A program made the translations under genes and the position numbers. The notes under the pieces were generated by a model. It was not told the origin of the DNA and did no database searches. It saw only the letters and a program-made list of their open reading frames with translations. From Acholoe squamosa (Eukaryota > Annelida > Polychaeta > Phyllodocida > Polynoidae), in assembly GCA_949317995.1 (NCBI GenBank), contig OX439048.1, forward strand, positions 24,061,495-24,125,494: a stretch of 64,000 bases of DNA, in the 5' to 3' direction. This document shows, piece after piece, positions 46,990 through 58,078 of this stretch. Position 1 is the stretch's first letter; every line of letters starts with the position of its first letter.

Positions 46990-47439
46990 TTTGGTTTTCT
47001 GTTTGTACGGACAGACTAGGTCACATGATACGTTCAGTACAGTGGCGCCGACATGCGTGAAGGAGAGGAACTACAAGTTGTGTTTGTCTAACACTAGATG
47101 GAGCGGCCTTCGGCAGACGCACAGGCAGACGCATGGAAATATCTAATTGCTTTTGATATTTAAAAACAGAGGTATATGTCTGTTTGCGTCTGACTCTCAT
47201 AAGTGAGTTGACGCACGCATGACAAAAATCTGCTTCCACTAATGCGTCTGCCTTGCGTCTGTAGACGCATGGAGGACGCATGGGAGACGCATGGAGAGTG
47301 GATCCAGACTCAACCCATTGCGTCTGTCCTTTTTTCCCATAGTCTGACGCATGAGACTGCCTCCACTGCCTCTGTGTCGAGCTCATGCGTCCATTTTCAG
47401 ACACACGCATGACCTATGCGTCGTAGTGGATTTACCGCT
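46990..47439. repeat. Harbinger right subterminal repeats and terminal inverted repeat
   Basis: Between the MADF start codon and the right end, GCGTCT/AGACGC words recur, many in the extended form GACGCATGG, mirroring the left side. They are candidate binding sites for transposase or the MADF protein. The last 25 bases or so are the inverted repeat. Confidence 0.8.
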
Positions 47440-47442
47440 TAA

Positions 47443-49110
47443 CGCTCTTCTCCAAGCGGAACATCGATTTAGATTCATTCTGATTGCTACAAGTTGCATC
47501 CATATATAGTGGCAAAATGTTGTAGGACTAGTAGTAGAGTGCTGCATGGCGACCTTTTCCAATATCTTGTGCCCACTGTTCTGGGTAGTTATCTGTGACG
47601 ATCCATCCTTGTTCACCCTCCATTATTACTACCTCTATGATGATGATGTGATGATTGGGGGTCACCACCTGTAGATGGCGCACTAACCTCACAGGACAGG
47701 AAGTGTGTGCACCTCGCCGAATGGTACAATATAGTACGGATAATGCTAGACTACTCAATCTTCCGTACCTAACTGTACCGGACGGAGGGGTGCTGAGTGG
47801 CAGGGCCAAACTACAGGTATTCTAGCAAAATGGGCTTCCTAACCTCTGCTGACAACGTGTCCATCTTCTTGCTTTTGGTTTCCACTTGGTGTTTTAGTGG
47901 TCTATTGCTGGTCCCTTGGTGTTGGTCTATTACTGGCCCTAGTTTTTAGCTCTTTTAAATCCACGTCCTTGTTATAACGTGATGACACTGCTGAAGGTAA
48001 AGGCACGCACATACATCCATTTGATTAAAGCCATAATATGGATAATTTAGATTTCCCCTGGAACATTGAATGATTTCTGCTTTTTTAATTCTAGAGTTTA
48101 CATAATAAAAGATATCAGCTAGCATTTTAATATGAGCGCCTCTGTGATTTACAATATCAATTTGTCCATCTACTAACACAGACCCTTATTTTAAGTTTTG
48201 AGTCTTAAGCCTTCTACTAATCTAGCATTCCTCCATCTGTCTTCTGCCTTTCTTCAACAGGTCGCTGTCTAGTAGTCTAGTTCCAACCAATGGATGATTA
48301 CAAATCCTAGGAGGTTGTTGAAATGTCTGCCACAAATTTCCAATATTGAAATAATCCACTAGATCTATACAATGTTGCCCACTAGATGATTGACTACTTT
48401 TTATCATTATATAAACGTATTCAAAATAATATATTATATTGTCCATGCGATCGATCCAACTTCCATGAGTTATATTGGCTGCAGTGGCACGTTGTCAAAT
48501 TAGACAGACAGAAAATAGAAACCAAATCCACTTCTAGCTATCAGTAAAATAATTTCCCTGCAGTAATATCCCCTCCATAGATAAACAAGTGATTTAGACA
48601 GGCCGAAGTGGAGAGCAATAACTCTTTGTGTGGGATTTCACGAGCCTGTCCAATAAGTTCCTTTGTTGTTCAATGACATCCATCTGGCAAATATATATGG
48701 AGTATGAAATGCAGTCCTTAGGCCGTCCTATGCGATGAAGTCTACCACCTACTGAAGTGAAGGAATTCTTGAAACCATATTTCATACTCTATTACCCTGA
48801 TTCTGAGCTTGACTATGTAAAATGTCCCAGTAATGAAACAACACTTAGTACATGTCCTTAAGTCACACCCGTGACCTCAAACTGAACCTGAACCCACCAT
48901 TTACATGGTGATAGGGGCATCGGTTATGTCTAGACCCTAATTACATCAATATGAATGTACTAAGATAGGCACTATATTATTTCATACTATTATAACACAT
49001 CCATTACCCACGCCCCTCTGCTTGGACTTGGTCAATATATAAGTCAATCATAATGTCTGAATAAGGTATGGTACTGCATTATTCCCTGTCACTGTGGCTG
49101 CAAAGCCCCT
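47443..49110. other. Non-coding stretch with possible decayed protein-like segments
   Basis: Three short minus frames, 48785-48594 (GGRLHRIGRPKDCISY), 48446-48222 and 48179-47955 (GQIDIVNHRGAHIKMLADIF), look less random than their surroundings and lie in the same direction. They could be remnants of one gene or repeat. I do not recognise the family and cannot support a product. Confidence 0.3.
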
Positions 49111-49113
49111 CTA

Positions 49114-49196
49114 GGAAGCTAGCTCAGATGACAAGGCGGCAGATTTGCAAGGTATATATGACTCGTTGGTTTAAATCTACGTCTCAGATGGACTGT
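49114..49196 (+). repeat. tRNA-like SINE head
   Basis: Contains a box A-like TAGCTCAGATGA and a box B-like GGTTTAAATCT about 45 bases apart, as in internal RNA polymerase III promoters. The cloverleaf arms pair poorly, so it is a SINE head and not a working tRNA. Confidence 0.55.
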
Positions 49197-50640
49197 TTGC
49201 GCAGCTACATTGTCCTCCTAGTTTATTTGGACATATCGGGGCATGAGAAGCAGTTTTGAAGTGGGGGAGGGGTTTGGGTCTTGACGTCATAGAGCGATTA
49301 TCAGAAAATGAAAATCGATTTAAGGCCGGGTGAGCTGACCTCATAGATTCAATGAACATTAATTCCCATAAAAATAGCGTAATTGTAAACTATAGGTTAT
49401 AGAGCAATCAGCGCAGCACAACCTACCATATGTTTATATAATGGGCAGAATAATGGTTGTTTTAGTAGTTGCTACTATCATAGTTTAGTATGACATATTC
49501 AACCATTTAAGCTAACCTCCCCTCCCCCAGCTCTATGCCTCAATGTTCTAGTAAATAACGGTCTCCATCCTTAGTGGTGACAAGTTGGCTTCTACCATTA
49601 AGATTGATTTTTGCAGAGGAGAAATTAGGAGAGACTTGCCTTTCCAATTCTAAAATTAAATTACACTTAAATCAAACGACAATATTTTCAAGCGAGGATT
49701 GATTGCAGGCGACAAAATCTTTTCAACAATTCAAAAATATCAAATTGAATTGGTTTGTGTCAGGAAAGTTTTAACAAGTTTTATTTCTTAAACAGGTGTA
49801 AAGAGAATGCAGATGGACTCCATCTGCATTCTCTTTGTATTCATTGTCAGAGAGAAAATGATGATGATGGCAAAAGTGAGCGAGAACCGAGGATTGATAT
49901 TCCTTGTTACACAACACTGATTTTCTTCTTACCTGAGTGATGATAAGCTGTGTTCACTGGAAAATCGACGCCTCTTTAAGTTTTGCAATAAATAAATATT
50001 CATTTAATTCACGTGATATCTAGGATCCACCAATCTGGATTTTTCTTTTAAAGAGTGATATTTTGATACACGGATAGTAATTAAACATCGCTTAAAAAGA
50101 ATGAATGCAACTCCCGAACAACCGTTCGAAACAAGTTTTTATTTCCCTGAATTAGTCCCTGGGAAATTGCACTGCAACCACCAGTAAATATCCAAGTGAA
50201 AATGCTGGAAGGATGCCAACTAAATATCTCTCCCCATGAGAAATACAATTGCCCAAATCTATATAGGTATTACTCCGTACTAGTTTCATGGGCTTAGTAA
50301 ATAAACCAAACAACAATAGGTTAGATTTTATCTATCTTCATACAGAAATGTTGATGTACAATGCAATAAGATGCCTGCTTATGTTATTTTTTGCCTAGCC
50401 AGTAGACGCAAACGTCCATTCAATGCTAAATATCATTCGTCCTCATCCAATACTATTAGTATACACTAAAATACGATCTCTACAAATGGTTATTTCCTAT
50501 AAAAAATGTATGCCCAGTAGACGCAAATCTTTGCTCAATGCTGAATCAACATTGACAAGTGGTTGATAAACTGTTGATTAAATAGTTGTCAAGATTAATT
50601 TAATGTTTTGTGCCTGTAGGACAAAGCGGACTGAGGAAGA
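49197..50640. other. Non-coding stretch with a 37-base near-perfect palindrome
   Basis: No gene recognised. At 49800-49836 an 18-base arm (AAAGAGAATGCAGATGGA) is followed after one base by its exact reverse complement. Confidence 0.6.
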
Positions 50641-50856
50641 TTCTTTTGTGAGTGAGTGAGTGATTGAGTGGGTGAGTAAAAGATGTTTAACGCCATTTTG
50701 ACAGCCAAGGTCATATTCGTGGCAGGAACTATATTACATTTCACAGAGGAATGTGTCAGTGCCCACGTATATGTACACCACACACACCTTGAGGGGATGG
50801 GAAAGAGGAGAAATAGACCATTTTAGTTGGGCTAGGGAAGCCTGAGGTTCTTTTGT
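50641..50856 (+). mobile_element. SINE-like family copy 2 (GAGT-microsatellite end) with target duplication
   Basis: The body 50650-50847 is flanked by the nine-base duplication TTCTTTTGT (50641-50649 and 50848-50856). It starts in a GAGT run, then ATGTTTAACGCCATTTTGAC, and matches the bodies at 20299-20480 and 52385-52583 in the opposite orientation. Clean duplications around several copies show that this is a real mobile family. Confidence 0.85.
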
Positions 50857-52371
50857 AAACTGAGTTGAACAATGCTTGGAGTGTGTCACTAATCCCTCTG
50901 GAATTTCCCATGATCCTTCAGAGATTATGCTTGCCGCCCTCTCTGGCGAGCAGTGGCATAATCAGGCCAGTTTCATCACAAGCCATGAACAGAACAAATA
51001 CAAATCCCTTGTTTTTATGCGTATTTTGCCACAAATTGCTTTTGCCAAATGGCCGATCAGTTTTTAACCCATCCCATGCGATTCTTTTTCTTCTCCAAAT
51101 TGCCCACTTTCCACCAGTTAACCCAAGAACACTCCTAATACGCAGCTTTTAAATGCACCATTCAGGTAGAAGTGACTAAGAACCAAGGTGCGCTCTCAGC
51201 ATTGTTTTGTAGAATTATTCAGGTTAATTAAGTGCCTACTTAATGGTAACAATTAGCCCCCTCCATCACCTCACAAAGAAACTACAGAGGGTCAAAAACC
51301 GTCCTTCAGTCCACACATAGATCTCACTCTAACAGGGTTAATTAGATAGCTTTGTTTTAATACTACCAAGGAACTTGTCAAAACGATCATGTATATGTGC
51401 AAAGTCAAATTAAATTGGTCTATACACTGATTTTATAATCGATTGTGGGTGCCTCGGTTGATGATTAAAGGTGTCAGGACCAAAGATCTTGCCATAGAAA
51501 TTCTACTAAATCGACAACCTGCATTACCCTTGTTTTATATTCCTTAATTGTAGTCATGATGCACCGATGCAGTGCTGGCAAGGCTACTATCCAACACTGC
51601 ATTACTGCATCATCTAGAGTGTATCAACGCTGTAGATGCATGCATGCAACGCATGGTAACTTGTCAGAGCTGCATTCATGTACCGTGACAATGAATAGGC
51701 TTGATACATCGACAAAATACGCGCTTAAAGGTTAAATGGCTTGGTTTTTGAATTTAAATGAAGTACAGACACTCATACCTCAAATCAAGAGAGAAAGGAA
51801 AACCTCACGCTACCTCGTACATACACCACGATCGTCAATAGTTTCTGTCAAGGTAACCCCGATATGTCACGCCCCATCCCACAGCATTCTGCCAGATACC
51901 CCCACCCCCTCCCCACCACTAAATATTGCACAGGACCAATGCAGGAGTTTAAGTTCCGTGGTGCCTGATTCAATCCCCCATGTACGTATACTACTTATAC
52001 AGTGTGTGTATAAACAGATCCACATGACACTTCTCATTAGGCATACTGTGACACGCCCAGCACCATGCCAGACCAGTCACCCAATCCCGTTGTACTCTCT
52101 GGCTGCAGGTGGTATACCCCATGTTTCACATACCGTTATTCAATAAAACTTAATGATGAGGCACTCTTTTGTATAATGAGCCATATTCACCATCTTTATA
52201 CTACTTGTAAACACGCTTGAATGTAGGAGTATAATAATGTACATAAATACTCCTTCTCTCTGTTTATAATGTGTGTTCTTTTGCGGCTAGCGATATAGAT
52301 TGTGGCTCACACAATCTGCTGTAGTATATTGTGTAGATAATCACGAATCCATTTATATTTCATTGACTATC
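50857..52371. other. Non-coding stretch, no gene recognised
   Basis: At about 51550-51660 several ATGCA/TGCAT words form a partly palindromic patch that resembles the MITE at 56630 in vocabulary. Nothing else is supported. Confidence 0.45.
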
Positions 52372-52596
52372 CTACATAGATTTTCGGGCTTCCCTAACCC
52401 ACTTAGGGCGTCCCTAGCCCACTTAAAAGGGTCTATATCTCCTCTTTCCTATCCCCTCAGGATGTGTGTGGAGCACATATGTGCGGGCACTGGCACATTC
52501 TTCTGTGAAATAGTAATGTAGTTCTCGCCATGAATATGACCTTAGCTGTTGAAATGGCGTTAAACATCTATTACTCACTAACTCTACATAGATTTT
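52372..52596 (-). mobile_element. SINE-like family copy 3 with exact 13-base target duplication
   Basis: The body 52385-52583 is flanked by CTACATAGATTTT at 52372-52384 and 52584-52596. It has the same body as copy 1 (20299-20480), with an extra tandem of the CCCTAGCCCACTT-type word at its left end. The microsatellite end is short here. Confidence 0.88.
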
Positions 52597-53096
52597 GCCA
52601 CAGCACGTCAGTAGATATATAGGTGCCTGTGGAGATGATTAGATCTATGGTATGAAAAGGGAAGCCTGTTCTTTCTCAGAAGCCTTCTATTTCAAACCAA
52701 AAGCTTTACCTTCTAGGAAATTTGATTGTCTACCATAGTAAGGTTCCTCTCTCTGCTATCCTAACTGTCATTCCATGTATGTTTTGTTATAGGGTTCTGC
52801 CCTTTTGTGGCAGCACAAACTGGATTTCTCTCCAGCAAAAGGACCCCGTTTATGCAACGGCCACTGGTTGAATAGGCATGAAAAGCAAGGGTCCCTTGGG
52901 TCCACAAAAAGGGGAGAATGATTCTTTCAAAGGATTACAAGGGATAAGGAGGTTATTGTTGGTCCCCAACCAATCCACCATGGACCATAGCTCGAAACCT
53001 ATTCCCCTACCAATAGTATGTCTATACAATGGTGAGGTAAAAAAATATCGGTTGCGGCAATTTATGTATAGGATTAGGATTTGCACTTGTGCTTCA
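52597..53096. other. Non-coding stretch, no gene recognised
   Basis: Nothing supported. Confidence 0.5.
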
Positions 53097-53215
53097 CCTT
53101 ACACAGAGAAAATATTGATACTCACCGTGAGCCTGATGTTAGCCTCAAGCAAATGTCGCCAAAATGAGTATATTTTGATACTCAGGGTGAGCCTAGGGTG
53201 TAGGCATACTCCAGC
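53097..53215. repeat. Dispersed repeat rich in GCCTGA/TCAGGC motifs, copy 2
   Basis: Shares the CACAGA start, the TCGCCAAAATGAGT word and the spacing of GAGCCTGA-type words with 21290-21480. Confidence 0.45.
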
Positions 53216-53838
53216 AATACCTGACACTACTCTAGATTGTTTATGGCCTAACTGTACCCTCTCTACTGCCCTACTCTCACAGTGCAGGAGTCTCTTAAGA
53301 GACAGGCTCAGGGTAAACTTGAGTAACATAATAGAAGAGAATAGGACATTGCCTGAGTATCTCTATGAAGAGGGTCAGACAATGCTGGATCCTACCTGAA
53401 CAGGCTCCAATATTGCAGGAGTCTTTCTTACCAATGGTGTAATGCACTGTCAGAGTATCCCAATACATAGGATCACACTTTGCTGGATTCTACCTTCAGA
53501 GTGAGTCCAGCAACACCACCCAGTGGGCACAACCTCACTTAATGAGTTATTAATCAGCACTGCATTGTAGGGCTTACAGACAGTCTAAATTGTAATGGTT
53601 ATGTAGCCCTGCATTTGTAGCCCTTATTGAACTACTAAGCTGTAGGGTGTATTAAGCCCAACACATAAGTGGTTTGTTAAACACTATAAAGAAATATAGA
53701 AATTAAGGTCACCGTATGACAAAAGCCCATTATTTCATACACACAAGGATTTCAGATGGTCGAACATTCAACTTCCTAAGGCAGTCTAATTAATCGATGA
53801 ATAGTTTGTGCATTCCTGGTTTCAGTGTCCTTATTGCT

Positions 53839-53912
53839 CTTTGGTGGGATTTGAACCTGGTAACTCCTTATTCTGACTCCTTTGTGCTCCTATCTGTGCT
53901 AGCGGGGCAGGT
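53839..53912 (-). repeat. tRNA-like SINE head
   Basis: On minus: box A-like TAGCACAGATAGG and box B GGTTCAAATCC, tRNA-like spacing. Confidence 0.55.
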
Positions 53913-54130
53913 GTTGAAAGTAGCACTATCAATATGATATTTCAACCATAGACCTACTACAGTGAGATGTCATTGGTCATATGAGGCCCAGTAGAATAAT
54001 AGGAAACACAGACTGGAGTGGCCATAGTAAGGAAAAATGCCCATAGTAAGGACAAATATCCACACTGTCCTCAGTAAGTATGGCACAGTCCTACTTATAT
54101 ATGCCTATTGCAACCTGGCTCACCAGTTGT

Positions 54131-54203
54131 AAAGGTGGCACAGCGGTAGGATTCTCGCTTTGTATGTGAGGGGTCTCAGGTTCAAGTCTCGGTGGTGCTG
54201 AGA
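54131..54203 (+). repeat. tRNA-like SINE head
   Basis: On plus: box A-like TGGCACAGCGG and box B-like GGTTCAAGTCT. A T-rich stretch follows, a possible terminator. The arms do not form a standard cloverleaf. Confidence 0.6.
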
Positions 54204-54404
54204 AACATTTTTCATTTTTTCAGTTTAATAGGAAACATCTCATCTATTGCAGTGTATTTTTCTAAGACCTAACTTTGTAACTAATTGAAATAGATGCTTG
54301 CTTGAAAACTGACAGAACCTTCAAAATCTGCCAAGAAAGAAAATAGCAAGAAAATAAATTGTTTGCATAACAAAAAATTTTGGGTTGAAAACTTGCAGCT
54401 TTTG

Positions 54405-54490
54405 AAGAGCATCCCTGGGCTGGAATCGAACTCAGGACCTTCTCATATGAAGGTAAACATGTTACCACTACACCATCTTGACTGTGCTGA
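54405..54490 (-). repeat. tRNA-like SINE head
   Basis: On minus: box A-like TGGTGTAGTGG and box B GAGTTCGATTCC, good matches to the polymerase III consensus. It lies 200 bases from the plus-strand head at 54131, in opposite orientation. Confidence 0.6.
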
Positions 54491-54888
54491 AAGATCTTTA
54501 CTTGAAATCTCATATATGAGCTGCTCCCTCTGTGTGTTGAAAGCTGGTATTCTACTTTTTTCCAAGCCCCAAAACATTAGAAATATGCCTGGGACCATAT
54601 ATATGTCACTTTTACATTTACAGCAAAGATATGATCATACTCTAAATGTTTTAGTGATTAATTCTTATTATATTCCTATATAGATCTAGATAAGATTATA
54701 TTATTCTTAGATATCACGGTTACAAGGACTAGAGGATGATAGAAAGGATATTGAGTATGTGCAAGAATGGGTGAGGGGGGGGGGCTTAATAGGGAACAAT
54801 TTTCTCAGAAGCCCATTATGAATGCATATTCATGCTCACATTCTAGCAATAAGATTGACTTACCGAGATTGACTTTACAAAAATTCTC

Positions 54889-54957
54889 AATGGGGCTTGA
54901 ACTTACCACCTTCAGATACAGAGTTCAGTGCCATATCAACTGAGCTAATGAGGCACA
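54889..54957 (-). repeat. tRNA-like SINE head
   Basis: On minus: box A TTAGCTCAGTTGA and box B-like AAGTTCAAGCCCC, the closest to a real tRNA of the set, but with mismatched acceptor arms. Confidence 0.6.
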
Positions 54958-54999
54958 TGGTGTGGTTGGTGCTAGGATATGATATAATCTCAGACATCA

Positions 55000-56625
55000 G
55001 TGTAGGGGCTAGACCCCTGCTTTGCTGGAGTATTCAGTTAGATTCAGACTGAGTATGGCACCATGTCTGAGCCTTGTGCCATACTCATGCTCATCCTTTT
55101 TCCCAATGTGTGGCATTGAAGCAGGCTCAGCATGAGTATGGCATGTCAGGGGAGAGCCTCTAGCAGAGGCTCTCATGATACTCAGGCTGCGCCAGAGACT
55201 AGGTGAAACTCAGGCCGATGCTCTTTTTTCCGTCAGTGTAGATATCAATGCAAGTAGTTTAACTTAGGATTAACAAAACAAAGCTGGCCATTAAAGGCAG
55301 TTGTCAAAACCAACAAAGCCAGACAGACCCTCCAGGTAGAATGTCGCCCAGCTTGATGTCACTGTTAGCTTCTTTCCATCTCTCAATATTAAAATTAAAA
55401 TCCCAGACTAAAAATAATATATGATGATACTTATAAGAAAGCCCATCTCCAAATCTAACAGTACTGGGAGAAGCTTAAAGTAAAAATATGTGTTTTCGAT
55501 CACGAGGACTGTGCAGTGAGGAGATGAACGCTGTGACATATGTGTGGTACCATGTGCTAGTTGACTATAGCTCTGGAGGGTGATTCATAAAACCTCACGA
55601 TACAATCTAGGGAGGTCTAACAAACCTGATAACTGATAATTCTATATAATTTCTAATGCAGTGGCAGATCCACTCTGGAAAAAGAAGGCGGCACAAAAGG
55701 AGAGGGAGCACCCCCTATTTCTAAGCAGATTTTGGGGTCCAAAATATCTAATTAAATTCTTAAGTACTGGGAGAAAGAGGGGAGCGTGTGCCCCGCCCCC
55801 CTAAATCCGCCACTGTCTAGTGTCAATTAGGCAATCAAACGACTGGACATAAATATAATTTCAAAATATGGCCATCTTCGTGTTATAAAACGTGTGCTTC
55901 TAAATGCATCATTTGGTCATCAGACAAAACAACTTTTCTTATTTTCGTCGGGAACCAAAGTAGCTGAAAACAGTTCAAACTTAGTTGATGGCTGTTTTTA
56001 ACTCCCTTCTTAAGTGCTCTATACTTTGACCACAATAAGAATCGTCCGTTTTTATGAATCTCCCTCCAGACAATGATTGTGTCAAGTCCTGCAAATTAAG
56101 GAGGCAACTGCCACGTCATATGATACTGAATCCATGGAATTGACACAATGTCATGTTTTGGTGCATGGAAGATTGAAAAATGTCATGGCAAAAGAGCTTG
56201 TAACATATGCTACTTTGTTTTGGTCTAGGCACCTCACCCTTGGCATTTACCAACAAAAGGCAATTCGATTTGCCATTCACATCTTTAGTTTAACAGAGAT
56301 ATCCACCCGCCATATAATCTAGCTCCCTAACTATATGCAAACGGTGCTTACATCGTCATATCATGTTCCAAAGGACTCTCCTACTCCCTACTTCTCTGAT
56401 TGATAATTTTCATTACAGCAGTATGATAGATGCATTTAGGGTGATTGGGGTACCTCGTCTTAATGAGGGCCCATCTCTGTTGCAAATGATGAAGATGTCA
56501 CCACTGCCAGGCCTACATATAATAGATTACAGATGTGATACTGATGAAAAATCATTAGTCAACGGTAGGCTACTGCATTGGTGTGCCATACCAAGCACCT
56601 GGGAATAATTACTCACTGGCACTAC
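55000..56625. other. Non-coding stretch, no gene recognised
   Basis: At 55000-55255 GAGTATGGCA/TGCCATACTC and GCCTGA words create imperfect inverted repeats, possibly a third, weaker member of the 21290/53097 family. The rest is anonymous. Confidence 0.45.
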
Positions 56626-56842
56626 TTAAAGGCCGCTGATGCATTAATGCATCATGCCCATTGGTCGTCATGATGCACCAACGAAGTACTGGTGAGACAT
56701 CTCCCCAGTACTTCATTGGAAGATTGTGCAGACCCTCCGGGAGCATATGTATTGATCCCGGAGGGTCAGCTAGATGCACCAATGAAGTGGTACATCGTGA
56801 CGACCAATGAGCATGATGCATTAATGCATCAGCAGCCCTTAA
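56626..56842. mobile_element. MITE with TTAA target duplication and internal hairpins
   Basis: TTAA flanks a 209-base body (56630-56838). The ends are inverted repeats of about 50 bases built around GCTGATGCATTAATGCATCA and CATTGGTCGTCA words. Inside are two further hairpins: AGTACT arms (about 56680-56715) and GACCCTCCGGGA arms (56732-56770). The TTAA duplication suggests a piggyBac-type source. It has no coding capacity. Confidence 0.78.
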
Positions 56843-57672
56843 AAGTTAAAATGTTGAAAATTGATAATCTGTGTCTAATGCCTGAACCCAATATCAATTT
56901 AGATACTACTTACTGATGTGAAAGAGTTTGTCTTTGGTAAAGGTGTTTGCATTTTATTCCAACACTGAGTTCTACATAATAATTATCAGAGTAGTATGAA
57001 ATAGTGTATCAGCATAGGGTTAAGTGACCATGAGTCGTCCACCTGGACCCCTGGGTAACCTCCAACTTTTTCTAGGACCTGTGCTATAGTAGGCTAACCT
57101 GTAGGGAGCATAACAAAATGGGTATGGAAATTATCCTGAAGTGTTAATGTTTCCATCAAATAAGGTTACAACTCTTATACGCATGTCCACCAGGCCCTAT
57201 TAGCCTTTGTTAGGGAAGTGATGTGTAATTTTCTTTATCAGTACCATGAGTCAGCCACTAGTACTTTGAGTCGGCCACATCATATCATGAATCAACTACT
57301 GTGCAGGAGAGATTATATTGTGCACTTGATGCAAGGGAATTGTAGATTTCCAGTTTACGTAGCATTTAATCCATGTTATGAGACAGCACAAGTGCGGTCT
57401 CATAACATGGATTAATGCGTTTATCTAATGTATTCATCCATTATGTATTAAATTCTTACCTTATAACCCCAGAATTAATCCATGAGAAGACATTTTCTAA
57501 GTGCATGCGATCCGTATGGTTTGCCAAGCTGTTGTGGCCACGTTGTCACTCTGCCCGACATACCTCCACCTTTACACACATTTTTCAGGTATAATCCAAG
57601 CATGCCAGCTCTTGTACTTCTAAAGCCAGCAAATATACAATCTCTAGTTGGTGTTCGCCTACATTGTGTATC
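56843..57672. other. Non-coding stretch with a 25-base-arm hairpin
   Basis: No gene. At about 57369-57418 TTAATCCATGTTATGAGAC is followed by its reverse complement with a short GCAC-rich loop. Confidence 0.6.
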
Positions 57673-57675
57673 CAT

Positions 57676-57861
57676 AAATAAATAAGAATCCATTGATTTT
57701 CCATAGCGATCCAACGCAAACGGCCTGGTACACGGCCGTTGCGTCTTGTTTACAAAGCGGGGAGGTGCCCGGATGTACCTGACCTACTTTCGGGTCAGCA
57801 AGCTGCAATGGCAGGTGCTGAGACGTATCGCTATGGAAAATCATTGGATTCTTATTTATTT
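57676..57861. mobile_element. MITE-like element with 35-bp terminal inverted repeats
   Basis: The ends 57676-57710 and 57827-57861 are reverse complements over 35 bases with one mismatch (AAATAAATAAGAATCCA and CCATAGCGAT words). The body is about 186 bases with a small inner hairpin of CGGCC arms. The target duplication cannot be defined in the A/T-rich flanks. Confidence 0.8.
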
Positions 57862-58010
57862 CGAAGAAAATGGAGAAATTAAGCATGGCATGTTCATATA
57901 GGATATCTAATGATGTTTCCCTCTTAATAACTCCACCTTCCACCATTGGATTCTATGTTAACGAGGTATGTAAACATCAAATCCTTGATGTACATTGCTT
58001 TGTATCATCG

Positions 58011-58078
58011 GTCGGCTTGGTATAGTGGACAGCGAGCTCGCCTCCTGCCACAGCGGCCAGGGATCGATTCCCCGTTGA
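58011..58078 (+). repeat. tRNA-like SINE head
   Basis: On plus: box A-like TGGTATAGTGGA and box B GGATCGATTCC at tRNA-like spacing. Confidence 0.6.

Larger units (their letters stand above)
41110..47439. mobile_element. PIF/Harbinger DNA transposon with terminal inverted repeats and TAA target duplication
   Basis: Both ends begin AGCG, then T or G, then TAAATCCACTA, and continue as an imperfect inverted repeat of about 25 bases. TAA flanks the element at 41107-41109 and 47440-47442, matching the TWA target preference of the superfamily. Inside are a DDE transposase gene (plus) and a MADF-BESS protein gene (minus), transcribed towards each other, the usual two-gene plan. Both subterminal regions are packed with GCGTCT/AGACGC words. 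Total length is 6330 bases. Confidence 0.93.

Noticed and set aside
46637..47146. Long plus-strand frame opposite the MADF gene
   Set aside because: It is the antisense shadow of the Lys/Arg/Pro-rich first exon and has no domain of its own.
54131..54203. Functional tRNA gene
   Set aside because: A and B boxes are present but the acceptor and anticodon arms do not pair properly; better explained as a SINE head. The same holds for the other tRNA-like sites.
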